Source: Phoenix dactylifera (taxonomy: Eukaryota > Streptophyta > Magnoliopsida > Arecales > Arecaceae). Taken from it: a DNA stretch of 64,000 nucleotides. Location of the stretch: contig NC_052407.1 in the NCBI RefSeq assembly GCF_009389715.1, positions 2,585,001-2,649,000 of the forward strand. Direction: 5' to 3'. Each line of letters opens with the position of its first letter. The stretch's first letter is position 1. The notes below the pieces were generated by a model. That model was not told where the DNA came from and did no database searches. It saw only the letters and a program-made list of their open reading frames with translations. The translations under genes were made by a program, and so were the position numbers. Shown here one piece after another: positions 1 through 12,030 of this stretch.

Positions 1-74
1 TATTGCTAAATCTTTTAATTAAGTTGTATATGCTTGTATCTTGGTTCTAAATAATTTCTTGCTCATTGCTACAG

Positions 75-3000
75 GTGCTTTGATTGTTTCAACTCCTCAA
101 GATATTGCTTTGATTGATGCACGAAGAGGAGCCAACATGTTTCGTAAAGTTGAAGTTCCTGTATGGATATCTTTTGGAACTATCTTCTGTATAAATTTAT
201 AGATTGAAAGTTTGTTGGGGCTTGAACCTTTAAATGAATGGTTGTATCATATCTTTTGAATACTGGTCAACATGTTAAAGTGCATATCATGCCACCTCCT
301 ATGATATATCTTTCAAGTATTTCAGTTAAGAGTTTTTCTGATATCAATACTGGATTATGCGAGTAAAAGATATCATTCCTGCATAAGAAAACCTGCACCT
401 CATTTTAACCTTGCTGCCTCTTCAAATTACCTTTGATTTTATTTATGCAAGAAGCTAGCAAGAGGAAGCTTCCGGTTGAGTTAGTTAATTAATCTCTAAA
501 TTATTTTCAGGTATATGAGCTTGGTCTTTTCTGCTAAATTTTAGTTAAACTTTCTAGTAATAGACCATTGATCATTTAATCTTGGTAAGTTCTTAGAATT
601 CTTAGGGCATATCTGCAATAAGATTCTCTGTTTATGTTGACTCTTTAGTTTATTTCGCAACTTCAATAATTTTTCCATCCGTGGTCTCTAACATGACATC
701 GGAATCCTTGTGTCAGTTTCTATGTGACCTCAATTCAGTTGTGAAAGCAATAATGATTATGTAGTGAAATTATTTTAAAGGAATGCTCCAAAGTCATCAC
801 AAGGGTCACCACAACTTATGTTCTAGTAAATCATGAGACCCTTGCCTTATCCATTCAAAAGTTCCATTTCACGGTGCAAGCTCATGAACCAAGTGGGCAT
901 ATAAAGTGGAGAAGTGCCTCTTTATATCTGCTGCCTAGTACTTCTGGAATATCGTTATAAGATGGCAAGTTCTGCTGCTCAGATTAGAAGTTTGGGCAAT
1001 GAACGTTGCACATGAACAGGAGTCTCATAAACAGGAGGATGTTGAGGCGGATCTGTGGTAAAACTAGGAGAGATAGACTTACAGATGAGCTTATTGGGGT
1101 AGACTAGTGGTCATACTGAAGATGAAGGGAGTACTGTATGTAGTGTTCTTCCATGTGCCATTTCATGCTAGAGACAGGTCCAAAGGAGGGGGTGTCTTGT
1201 TTCCAAGTCATGTGGAGTAATATGTATTATCTTTCTTGCAAGTGAAGATATCATTTCAGATGCTCATTTTCACTTCTTTTAGTGGGATTGAATTCTATGT
1301 GTCTGTAATAATAAACACTGAGCCTGGTCCAAGCCATAACTTTCTGGCAGCTGTTCCTATAATGATTACTCTTTCATTTATATGAAAAAATTGGACAGTC
1401 TAGTCCTATAAACACTGAGCCTGGTCCAAGCCTTCTATCTGGCCTGACATTTTAAGCTGTGTTACATCAGGCTGTGAATTTCTTTTCCTTTCTTGAATTT
1501 TTGCCCTGTTGAGTTGCTTAAAAGTGTTACATGAATTATTATCAGAGTGCTTATAATTATGGACTTGCTGCATTAAGATCTGTGAAAGGTGGACTGTAGT
1601 TTTGGGCGGCAAAGTGGTCGAGTTCTACAAATTGTTCCCTTAAATATGCGAGCATGTGATCTTGATAAAATTTGATGTTTGGATATTGGCATATATCTTT
1701 GACATAGCTGCTTAATTTTCTTACTTTATACAGGAGAGGCAGTTTAATAACTTTTATACATTATTAAACTGCCATTTCTGTGTAAAATACTTGATATTCT
1801 TTTGTTGCTTAAAAGTTATTTTCTGGAGGTTTAAGTGAAAGTTACATAAGGACTTATCATTATCAATATGGTTCAATAGATTAGTTGAACCCTGCATCTT
1901 ATCTTTTAACGTGACATTCAAATTTGGTATTTTTGCAGATTTTGGGTCTACTTGAGAACATGAGCTATTTTAAGTGTCCTCATTGTAGTGAGAAATCATA
2001 TATTTTCGGACATGGTGGAGCACAAAAGACAGCTGAAGAGTTGGATATGAAATTCCTTGGTGAGGTATGGTTATTGTCAAACTCTATACGCTATAGTGAT
2101 ATTTATGCAGTGTAATGTGCATTTTGGAGTTAGCCATCTTGAGGCTGATTGTTGCTTTATCGTCACTGTCCAAAAATTTGAATATTTCATTCAAGTTATT
2201 ATGGGAGAACAATTGAGAATCTCCTAGTGCCCATCATATTTTGGCTTGATAGATGGTGGGTCCATGTTGGTTTTGAGTTGTGTCACTGCTGCAATCTGCC
2301 TCTAGCCCACGTATGGTTTTGTTTGTGTATTATGACATGTCATGTGAATCATGGTTTATGGTACGGGACACCAGGTGTATCAACTCATACTGATATAGAA
2401 CCAATATTCGGTACATTCCTCATATCAAGTATCAGTACCAAGAACTGGACCGCACCAACATAGTAACAGTTGGGGATATTGGTATAGATACCAAAACTGG
2501 AACTGTAAACCTTGATATGAATCAGTTTCAAACTTTAGGTTTGGCAATCACCATGTTCTCTTACAGTATAGTCACAGTGCACAAGTTGCAACATTGATAT
2601 TGAATTCAATTGCTACTCTGTCTTCCAGTTCTATATACAGTATTGTTCGTTATATGTGGTCCATTAAGCTTGGTTTCTTTGTTAATGGCGTCCTATCACC
2701 ACGCATTTCTGGTATCTTCTAGGGCTAGGCGCTCTCGTGAGATGATTAGCCATGAATTCGAGGAAAGGGGCATATGATATAGACATTATGGATTCTTTAT
2801 GGACATACTTGTGAAGTGTATTAACTATGAACTTACATACAAAGTGATGATATACCCTGAAAAATTAATTTTTTTCATTATTACCCTTTTCTATAGACTG
2901 AATGTTTGGCTCAAGTATTCTTAAATAATTGATTTAGTCAAGCAGTTTTCAAAGATTCACAAACTGTACAAGTTGTTGATATATTCCATGAAGATTCGTG

Positions 3001-4069
3001 GATTACAAATTGATGATGCAAACTGCTGTTATTAGTGCTGGAGCTTTTGTATTTTTTTGCAGTTGTTCCCTCTTCCATGATTCTTCTTTACATGAATATG
3101 TGTATATATATGATGGGTTTGCATTCTCTTGTTTATTATAAATTTCTGATTCTGATATTTTGGTGAGTTTTCTGCTCAAGTTTATAAAATTTCATGCTTA
3201 TACCAGATACTGCTTGGCAATTTTACTGATACCTCATTGTACTGTCTCAACATTTAGCACATCAGACGCTTGCTTTATGTTTCAGATAAATGCTTGATTC
3301 TTATAAATATTTCATGCACAATAAATCGTCTTGTATTTTCATTTGTAATCCTATTAAACATCATAAAGATAAAATAGTATATTGTATTAACTAATCTGGA
3401 TCAAAAGTTATCAGCAGAACAGTTGGGAAGCAAATTTTACAAAATTAAATTCATCATAAAGATAAAATAGTATATTGTATTAACTAATCTGCATCAAAAG
3501 TTATCAGCAGAACTGTTGGGAAGCAAATTTTTCAAAATTAAATTTCTAATTAGTTTGGGTTTGACATGTTCATTGAAATGTGCTGCTGAGGGGTTTGTTT
3601 GACTGATTCGTGTCATCAAACATAGTGACATTGGTTCAGTAGATCAGTGAAATAATATATATTTCAAAAGATATGGAGCCATGGAGGGCATGTATTGCAT
3701 TGGTGAGGCGCTGTTTTATATGTAGTTTTGTAATCCATGCATTACCTCTTTTTCCCCACATTTAGTGGATACTTAATTCAGCCTTTCTACTGAAACGTCT
3801 CTCTTACTTTAGCATCATGTTTGACGGGACAATTTTCCTCTTTATTAGCAAACATTTGTTTTTTTGTTTGCTATCGCATTTTGTTTTTCCTCTTTTAGAT
3901 ACCTTTGGAGCTAGATATCAGAAGCAGTTCAGATGAAGGCTGTCCAATAGTTATATCGGCCCCGAACTCTTCCGCTGCAAAAGCGTACACTGATGTGGCT
4001 GAAAAGGTGGCGCACAGACTAAAGGAGTTAGCCGAAGAACGACAGCAAGGTCCGCAGATCATGTTGTGA
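75..4069 (+). CDS. INDH: INDH/IND1-like Mrp/NBP35-family Fe-S assembly ATPase, 3' part (last three exons)
   Basis: Only the C-terminal part lies in the window. Exons read as 75-160, 1939-2064 and 3899-4069, with GT-AG introns and continuous frame; the stop is TGA at 4067-4069. The first exon encodes a piece beginning [15 protein letters not shown], the second [16 protein letters not shown], and the third ends QQGPQIML. The phrase [11 protein letters not shown] across the first junction and the CPHC pair (a CxxC that binds the bridging Fe-S cluster at the dimer interface) are hallmarks of the Mrp/NBP35 P-loop NTPase family. In plants and animals the mitochondrial member (INDH; NUBPL in humans) delivers Fe-S clusters to respiratory complex I. 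The choice of INDH over the plastid HCF101 or cytosolic NBP35 rests on the short C-terminus and overall resemblance; the P-loop and transit peptide lie upstream of the window. Bases 1-74 are the end of an intron with a T-rich tract. Confidence 0.85.
3361..3546. repeat. 93-bp tandem duplication in the last INDH intron
   Basis: The segment starting TCATAAAGATAAAATAGTAT at 3361 recurs at 3454 and the match continues through CAAATTTT..CAAAATTAAAT, giving two head-to-tail copies with period 93. The copies differ at only a few bases, so the duplication is fairly recent. It lies wholly in the intron between 2064 and 3899. Confidence 0.85.
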
Positions 4070-7000
4070 AACTGGGCAGCCCAAAGGGTATCGAAATGAC
4101 TTTAACTTTGTCTTATAGACGTATATCAAGATTTGCCATGCCATGGCCATCATTTACCTGATCGGTACTACTGGAAATCTGGCACTAATCATGATGCCTT
4201 AATCTGACACCAATCTTGCATTATGTATTAAACTTCTATCTTTGTTTATTGATTTCGATTCTTCCATTTTTTTAAAAAAAAGTGGGGGACCGAGAGAGCT
4301 TATTGATGTAGATTTAAGAGCGCCCTGATATCGCCAGAAGAGCCACAATTGTCAAGAAAATAAAGCAAGATTAGTTGGTATTTTAGGTTGTGTCGTGTCT
4401 TCCTACATCCTCTATGAAGCAAGATTAGTTGGAAATGCTTCCAGTTTATCCGGTGAGTTTCACCAGTGATATGGTCCATGCGACACGACGTTTTCGATTA
4501 AACTACGACGGCACGTACATCAAACTGACGGGAGTTACGATAACACAAAACAGAGTAAACCAATTGGGTTACTTTGGGCTTTCCATCAACAATTCCAATA
4601 TCAAAAAAATCAGGCATGTCTTTTTTGGCCAGAAAATGATTAGTGTTCTTAGAATGCTACACGTATTAGCGCGATTACTGAAGGTGATGACAAGAAGCTC
4701 TGTGCCTTCGATGATCTGCCCTGCGTCAGGATCCTTGAGATTGCAATCCGTACATAGTAGCTAAAGCACCTACTTACCGGAAGAACACACGTCACAGAGG
4801 CTTACATCAACATCGAATCTATATAATGCACAAATTCTGACACATTGTAGATTATAACCGGAAGCAAAGCCATAATATCGTTTGCTAGTGTCAAGTATCA
4901 TGACGTGGCACGAGCCTTCTGGTGTGCAAGGCATTTTGAACTAGGAATTTGATGCATGCCAACTAGGTTCGATATACATGACGACGCGAGTAACGCGCCG
5001 CGGCCGTGAGATGGGTCAGGGTCCAAACTGACCCTCCCACACCCTAATTTCCTATTACAAAATGCCCTCCTAAGGACGGAGAAAAATAGGCGAGTGGCAT
5101 ACCCTTCACTCCTCGTGCGACTTTACCCACTTATTTCAGCGACATGCAAGCCCCTGACTTGCATGATATTTTATTGCCCTTCATACATACAAATTTACAT
5201 TTTTAACCTCCAAGAAAATTGCCATTTCACTTTTAATCCCTAGACATTCACCGATACTCCTTTAAATTATCGGTTGTGACATGATAACAAAATCAAGTTT
5301 TTACCCTTTAGGTCGGTTGATATTAATTGTTGAGCATGCTATGGAAAAATGGATAAGATATGATCTTAGACTCAAACAGTGTTCCTAACTTAGTTTGGAT
5401 CCAACTCACACGATCTTGGCATGAAAATAGTAGCTCAGACTCATCTTAGTCAATGCTTATTTCAATCTATCATTTAATTTTCTATTTTTATACGAAGTTA
5501 ATAGTTTCCCAGTAAACTTGCAGCAAAATGTAAGTTTTCTATGCTCGGAATACCTTTTAGAAATTATTCGGTATCATGTTATGATTTTTTTTCTACTTTA
5601 ATAATATCCATGTACCAATAAAAGAGGTATTAATCTATCAAATCGACCTATTGCACCAACATGATGCTTATGCCAACTTGGCGTTTGTTTATGTCATTCT
5701 AGAAATTTAGCATCTGAATACACCATAGTAAGTTGACTCTTGTTGGCTATTTAAAATGTGAGTTATTTACAATAGTTTTTAGGTTTGGAAATAAGCGCAA
5801 CACAAGAAGTGAGAACAAGAAATATTTGATGAAAATTTACATAATTCAAAAAACAGAAAATATTATATGAAATCATAAAATTATTAATATATTTATTTTA
5901 AGGCACAAGAATTATATCTTATAAAGTTTTGAAAAATTTTAAAATCTTTAAAATGGTCTACATCATCCTTTCCTAACCACCGCACAATACTTTAATGTAA
6001 AAGATAGAAGAAAAATTCGCCAAAAAAAAGATCAATAAAAAAAAAAATCTTTCTTCAGCTTCTTCCCCATGTGTCTTTTTTTTTTAAAAAAAAAATCATG
6101 CAAAGAGGGTAAATATATTTTTCTTTACATATAGTGATTAATAAATTTTCTTTACTTAAATATGATTTTATATTTGTAAAACTTCTAATCAAAGAAAGAA
6201 ACTTGAACAAGACTCTTGTATGAAGGGGTATCTCAAAACTCTGGAACGGATTTTTTCCCCGGGGATGGGACCAAAGCGTAGGGGGAGAGAGAAAGAAAAG
6301 ATGGTGGGACCCGATGTGTGGATAAGCATATACTTTTTTCTCATCCAACTGGGAGAACACGAACATAAATTTAGGTATCAAACTTAACTATGAAGCATGC
6401 CATGGCAAAACAAATAAGATAGCTGTGGTTCTGGGTTCAACCAGCATTGCTGAATCGCTAACTTAATCTAAATCCAAGTCGCATGTTCTTGGCATCAAAA
6501 TACTAGGGCAAACTCATCTTTATCCAAAGCTTCTTTCAACCTAACTACCATTTAGTATCTATTTGTACAAAGATAATAGCTTCCCAATAAAACTTGTGAG
6601 AATTAGAAATTATATTGAGTGTCATTTTTTTGATTTTCTACTTTAAAATGTGAGTTAGTCACATGGTTGCTATGTTAGGAAAGAGTTCAAGAAATGATAA
6701 AAAAAGAGTGGAAAATAATTGATCAAAACTATATAATATGGAAAATGGAAACCAGATAAATTTTTTTCATATATTAGTCTTTAGTAGAATAAACAAGAAG
6801 TACATCTCACATAGTTCAATAGAAACTTGTATCTTGGTGAACATCATTCCTCCCGGCCGACATAAGAAAATTCAATAAAAAAAATACATGAAAAATCCTC
6901 TAAAAATGGATATCAATAAAAAATCCTTCTCCACTCATTGCCTATGGATTTTTTTTGTTTTTTTTAAAAAAATAGAAGGGGTACATACTTTTCTTCATTT

Positions 7001-8980
7001 TTTTCATGGGTATGGATATTTGCTATAGCTTCACGCATATTTTAGTAAATAATAGATTGTTTTAAGTTAAAAATTTATATTTATAAGACTTCTAATAAAG
7101 AAAAGAAACTTGAATAAATGTCTTATGTGGAAAGATAACTCATAAGTCATGTCCATCTAATATTTTTCCCTTACTTACTATACAAGATGGGATTGAGGCT
7201 TACTGAAAGGGCAGGTGGAGAAGAGAATATAGGAAGGATGGTACTTGAGGGCTAATCTTAGTCCGACTCGAGAAAATTTTGGAAACCAAGGTGCGTAAGG
7301 AAGAGAAACACATAGAGCACATATTTTTTTCTCACCTGGGTCTGCAAACATGTTTTCTGCATTTCTTAAAATATGCTTCACATTTCTTTTCAAATTTAAT
7401 TTCCTAGCAAACCTTTTTGGAGTAAGAAATAGGATTCTCAGCATCTAAGCTTAGTTAAGCTATTACAGAGTAAATTGATTTGACGAGAGTAATAATGGTC
7501 GATTGCTTTCTTATTATAGATATTGCTATTATTTTGAACATTCCATGAACATAATGGGACATATAAATCATTGTGTTTTTTTATTGAAAAATATTTATGA
7601 AAGTGGAATGCTTGCTTTTTTCTTGTTTCAGATATGAATATAGAAGGAAGTGGGTTTATGGCTTCCAAAATTTTGCTTCTTTGGTTTTCTAGTCTTACAT
7701 GGAATCAATTTAGGTGGCAATATATTGTGACCGCAATCTCTTCCTGAATATCAAATATGTGGATGCGAAAAAATCTAATGTCCAAAAAAAATACAATTAA
7801 TAGGGCTTAAATTTTAAGTAGAGATTAGTGCCAAATTTGGGCAGTTGTAGTGAGAGTGTCCTAGAATTTTAAATCATTTTTGTCTCGGAGAACTAAGAGA
7901 TGTATTGATACTGTTATTTTTTTTCTTTTTTGGTATTTTAATTGCATTAGGATTTCATTAGAGATATTATTAATCATGACCTCTCAATTAAAAAATTTTG
8001 GCTACAAAAAGATAGTGTATAAATAAAAGAAAAGTATGACCATAGTAACTTTTTCCATCAAACTAGTATGGCTAGAGAGAGATTCACACACAACATAATT
8101 CGTGTGCGCTTTCTATTATCGAAATTGGACACATATCAAATCTCATTTAATTTATGCTAACGTGGCATTTCATGCAACACGAGAAGTTCATATGATAGAA
8201 GAAGAAATATTATTCGTCATACATGATAAATTCTTAATTGCCTTGTCATTTTCCAACTCGTAGAAATTTAAACTAATTGGCATCAAAAGTACAATGCATA
8301 AATTAAGAAAAGGTAAATCAGCTTGAAATATTGAACCTTAAAGCTTGGTACAATTGAGTAATTTTAATTCTTTGACTAGTTAGCAAAGCTGATATTCTTT
8401 CTCAAAAATCTTAATTATACTAATTTGGCTTAACAAATTAGTATTCCTCTAAGTATCACGAAGTTAGTATCAAATCTAGTGAAATATCCTGGAATTTTAG
8501 ATCATTATTTTTCATGCACAAGCATAACTAATTTGAAATTTGATGTCTAGATAAAAAGAAGGCCAGTCACATATTATCGTAGCGGATATAGAGATCACTT
8601 CAAAATCAAAGTTTTACTAAATGTCCGTACATTTCATCGATCTCATTTGCTAAAAAAAATAAAAGGTCAAAATATTAGATTATGTATCATATTGTTGACT
8701 CCTTGTTAGCTAGCTTTTATCCACCCATATTAGATGCATTGAACTCTAGCTTTATAATATTGACAAAAAACCCACCAATTTTCAGCTATTTTTCTCTATC
8801 AAGATGGTCCCACCATCCTAATAAAAGCTCCTATTTACTAATCCATCCAATCTCAATCAAATTGTCAACACACAAAAAATCAAACACCAACTTTGCTATA
8901 ATTAGACCATGGATTAGAGGGTAGCATAGAAAATTAATGTTAGAATTGTTCAGATTGTGAAGGGCAAAATGGTAATAAAT
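4070..8980. other. Intergenic AT-rich DNA
   Basis: This holds the 3' UTR of the INDH-like gene (roughly to 4290) and then AT-rich DNA down to the transposase-derived gene. A 111-codon frame at 4429-4764 matches nothing I recognise and has no codon-use or motif support. A G/C-richer patch near 4980-5100 is also unassigned. No RNA gene was seen. The main structure is the old duplication listed separately. Confidence 0.6.
5310..7345. repeat. Old, diverged tandem duplication of about 1.05 kb
   Basis: Blocks from about 5330-6360 reappear in the same order at about 6390-7345. Paired landmarks are GAGCATGCTATGG / GAAGCATGCCATGG, CTTGGCATGAAAATAGTAG / CTTGGCATCAAAATACTAG, AATAGTTTCCCAGTAAACTTG / AATAGCTTCCCAATAAAACTTG, and AACTTCTAATCAAAGAAAGAAACTTGAA / the same with small changes near 7090. 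Identity by eye is well below 80 percent with many indels. No terminal repeats or coding potential were found, so this is either an old segmental duplication or two relics of one non-autonomous element. Confidence 0.6.
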
Positions 8981-9789
8981 CTATAGGAGATAAGGAGGCG
9001 ATTCGCGAGGTTGACCTAAATACCCTCTTTTTATTCACCGCCGCGGCCTCCCTCTTCCTTTCCCAAACCCTCTTCTGCCCTTTTGCCCCTGCAACGCCTC
9101 CCCATCTCTCTCCTCCTCTCCTTGCCCTTCGCCAACTAAATCTCTCTCTCTCTAATTCTCACTGCCCCTCCTTCAAATCTCTCCCTTCTCTCCCAGCACC
9201 CGCCAAGGCCAACTTCCCTTCTCCCTCTCTCGGTTCAAAAACAATCTCATCTTCGGCCTACTCAAAACCTAGTTCTTGGTTTCTTCTAGATCTCTTGCTC
9301 CTCCTTCCTCCTCCCACCAATTCGTTTCTGGGATTCGTTCCTTGAGCTCTCTGCCACTGTTTCCCCCCAGAAATCTCGTGTTCTGATATCGGGTTTCGCT
9401 GCGGACGGGGTTCGCTCCTTTACTCCATAACCGAGGTATGGTTTCTTCGTCGACTTTTTTCCTGATGAACTTTGTGGACTCTTTCTTCACTTTGTCGTTG
9501 GTTCTTTTCTTTTCTTTTCTTTTTTCCTTTCCGCGAAAGGTGGAATTTTGCTGTTTGAAATGAGAGAAAATTTTGGACTTGTGTGAGCAGGTTTTGTGTT
9601 TTCTTGCCTATTTGTTTCTCAGTCATGTCGAGTGGAGCATAAAAATTTGATTTTTTTCTTTTCTTTTGCTGGTTTGCTATTCAAGGATTCGGTGATCGAC
9701 GAGGCTTTGAGCTAAAGGTTGTTTCTTTATTGGATAACTTATACATCGCCACCAAGGTTTTGAGCTAAAGGTTGTTTGATAATTTATAT
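8980..9789 (+). promoter_or_regulatory. Upstream region and probable 5' UTR of the MUSTANG-like gene
   Basis: From about 9030 to 9300 the plus strand is strongly pyrimidine-rich, typical of plant core promoters and 5' leaders. A leader intron is plausible: a donor at 9434 (CCGAG|GTATGG) and an acceptor near 9685 (TATTCAAG|GA). Just before the start codon there is a short direct duplication: TTTGAGCTAAAGGTTGTTT at about 9704 recurs at about 9760, each copy followed by GATAA-CTTATA-like sequence and then ATCGCCACCAA (copy 1) or ATGGCCAACCA (copy 2). No clear TATA box was seen. Transcription start unknown. Confidence 0.5.
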
Positions 9790-12030
9790 ATGGCCAACCA
9801 TGATCTGGTTCTCGGACAGAACCCTGATCTCGCCCTCGGGCAGAGCCATGACCTGGTTATCGGGCAGGGCCACGGCCTTGGCCTGGGGCAGAGGCATGGT
9901 CTCGGTCTGGGGCATGCCCATGACCATGAGCTTGGTTTACGGCAGGCACATGAGCATGATCTTGGACTTGGGCATCACCATGACAGCCGTTTGGTTCTCG
10001 GCCACCACCATCCCCATGACCATGACCATGATCACAGCAATGAACTGGCTCTGGGTCAGAACCATGATCCTGATCCGGATGCCCTTGCTGCACAGAACCA
10101 TGAGCTGGGTCTATCAGACAACCATGAATTGGCTCTTGCTGAAGGTCATGATCTTGGCGTCGAACACAACCTGGACCAGTTGTCTGTTGAGCAGGCTCAG
10201 GAGCTTGGTCTCCAATCCAGCCACGATATATCACAGGCTCACATGTTAATTCCTCAGGTCCTGCAGTCTCGCAGGATCATTGTGAACCCCGAACAGCAGC
10301 TCACTGTAGGCCAGGAGTTCCCAGATGTCAAAGCCTGCCGGCGGGCGTTGCGGGATATGGCCATTTCTTGCCATTTTGAGATACAGACAGTGAAGTCGGA
10401 TAAGACTCGTTTCACTGCAAAGTGCGCAGCTGAGGGTTGTCCATGGCGTGTTCATGCTGCCAAGCTTCCTGGAGTGCCCACTTTCACAATCAGGACTATC
10501 CATGAGAGCCATTCCTGCTCTGGAATTAACCATCTTGGGCATCAGCAGGCGTCAGTTCAGTGGGTTGCAAGTTCTGTGGAGGATCGGCTTCGGGAGAACC
10601 CACAGTATAAGCCCAAGGAGATACTGGAAGAGATCCACAGGGTGCATGGAATCACTTTGTCCTACAAACAGGCATGGAGAGGGAAGGAACGGATCATGGC
10701 TTCTGTCCGCGGGGCCTTTGAAGAAGGCTATCGTCTCCTACCGCAGTACTGTGAACAAGTTAAAAGGACAAATCCAGGAAGCATTGCATCAGTTTATGGA
10801 AATCCAGATGATAATTGCTTCCGCCGCCTTTTCATCTCATTCTATGCTTCCATATATGGTTTTGTTAATGCATGCCGCCCACTTATTGGGCTCGATAGGA
10901 CTCTCTTGAAAAGTAAATATCTCGGGACCTTGCTCCTTGCCACAGGGTTTGATGGAGATGGTGCTCTATTTCCTCTAGCATTTGGGGTGGTTGATGAGGA
11001 AAACGATGAGAATTGGATTTGGTTCTTATCTGAACTGCATGCTCTGCTTGAGGCCAACACAGAGAATATGCCAAGGCTCACAATCCTGTCAGACAGGCAG
11101 AAAGGAATTGTAGATGGGGTAGACTTCAACTTCCCGACCGCCTTTCATGGGTTCTGCATGCGCCACCTCAGTGAAAGTTTCCGCAAAGAGTTCAACAACA
11201 CTATGCTTGTCAACCTCCTCTGGGAAGCTGCCCATGCTCTCACAGTTATTGAATTTGAAGCCAAGATATTGGAGATTGAAGAGATATCACAGGAGGCTGC
11301 CTTCTGGATCAGACGCATTCCTCCTCGTCTCTGGGCTACAGCTTATTTTGAGGGAACACGGTATGGGCACTTGACAGCAAATATTGCTGAGTCACTAAAT
11401 AGTTGGATACTTGAAGCCTCTGGGCTTCCGATAATTCAGATGATGGAGAGCATCCGACGGCAGTTGATGACCTGGTTCAATGAGCGTCGCGAGACAAGCA
11501 TGCAGTGGACAACAATCCTTGTACCATTGGCTGAGCGGCGTGTATCAGATGCCATAGAACGGGCACGGGGCTATCAAGTAGGACGAGCAAATGAGGCGGA
11601 GTTTGAAGTCGTCTCCCCTCACGAGGGAACAAATATCGTAGACATTCGCAACCGCTGCTGTTTGTGTCGAGGGTGGCAGCTCTATGGTTTGCCTTGTGCT
11701 CATGGGGTGGCAGCACTCCTCTCTTGTCGACAGAATGTTCATAGGTACACTGAGAGCTGTTTCACCGTTGCCACTTATAGAAAGACCTATTCGCAGACAA
11801 TACATCCCATTCCAGATAAGAGCCTTTGGAAGGAACTCTCAGAAACAAATCACAATGGAGGGGAAAAAATTGAGATAGTCATAAACCCTCCCAAATCCCT
11901 CAGGCCTCCGGGCAGGCCAAGGAAGAAGAGAGTTCGCGCAGAGGACCGTGGTCGAGTCAAGCGAGTCGTGCACTGCAGCCGGTGCAATCAAACAGGTCAT
12001 TTCAGAACAACATGTGCAGCACCCATATAA
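9790..12030 (+). CDS. MUSTANG-like domesticated Mutator (MULE) transposase, intronless, 746 aa
   Basis: The start is the ATG at 9790 (MANHDLVLGQ); the frame is open six codons upstream but has no ATG there. Order of parts: residues 1-160, an unusual repeat region of HDLxLGQ-type heptads with a His/Asp-rich run near 68-85; about 171-245, a MuDR-type DNA-binding domain with conserved Cys (KCAAEGCPW) and HESHSC; about 365-480, the MULE transposase core, with D369 (GLDRTLLKSKY), D435 (LSDRQKG) and E534 (IAESLNSW) as candidate DDE residues; a SWIM zinc finger C624-x-C626..C636-x-H638; a basic AT-hook-like RPPGRPRKKR; and a CCHC knuckle C729-x2-C732-x4-H737-x4-C742 at the end. There are no terminal inverted repeats nearby and the frame is intact. 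This architecture fits the MUSTANG group, host genes derived from Mutator transposases and inferred to act as nuclear regulators. An FHY3/FAR1 assignment is less likely because a FAR1-type N-terminus is absent. Confidence 0.85.
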   Translation: MANHDLVLGQNPDLALGQSHDLVIGQGHGLGLGQRHGLGLGHAHDHELGLRQAHEHDLGLGHHHDSRLVLGHHHPHDHDHDHSNELALGQNHDPDPDALAAQNHELGLSDNHELALAEGHDLGVEHNLDQLSVEQAQELGLQSSHDISQAHMLIPQVLQSRRIIVNPEQQLTVGQEFPDVKACRRALRDMAISCHFEIQTVKSDKTRFTAKCAAEGCPWRVHAAKLPGVPTFTIRTIHESHSCSGINHLGHQQASVQWVASSVEDRLRENPQYKPKEILEEIHRVHGITLSYKQAWRGKERIMASVRGAFEEGYRLLPQYCEQVKRTNPGSIASVYGNPDDNCFRRLFISFYASIYGFVNACRPLIGLDRTLLKSKYLGTLLLATGFDGDGALFPLAFGVVDEENDENWIWFLSELHALLEANTENMPRLTILSDRQKGIVDGVDFNFPTAFHGFCMRHLSESFRKEFNNTMLVNLLWEAAHALTVIEFEAKILEIEEISQEAAFWIRRIPPRLWATAYFEGTRYGHLTANIAESLNSWILEASGLPIIQMMESIRRQLMTWFNERRETSMQWTTILVPLAERRVSDAIERARGYQVGRANEAEFEVVSPHEGTNIVDIRNRCCLCRGWQLYGLPCAHGVAALLSCRQNVHRYTESCFTVATYRKTYSQTIHPIPDKSLWKELSETNHNGGEKIEIVINPPKSLRPPGRPRKKRVRAEDRGRVKRVVHCSRCNQTGHFRTTCAAPI

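Noticed and set aside
2210..2560. GGTAC/GGTATC-rich patch in the INDH intron
   Set aside because: It resembles decayed repeat DNA, but no ends, duplication or periodicity could be defined.
4429..4764. 111-codon frame downstream of the INDH-like gene
   Set aside because: No family resemblance, no splice or codon-use support; it may be chance in intergenic DNA.
9857..10234. 125-codon antisense frame in the transposase N-terminus
   Set aside because: A shadow of the His/Gly repeat coding sequence with no independent support.
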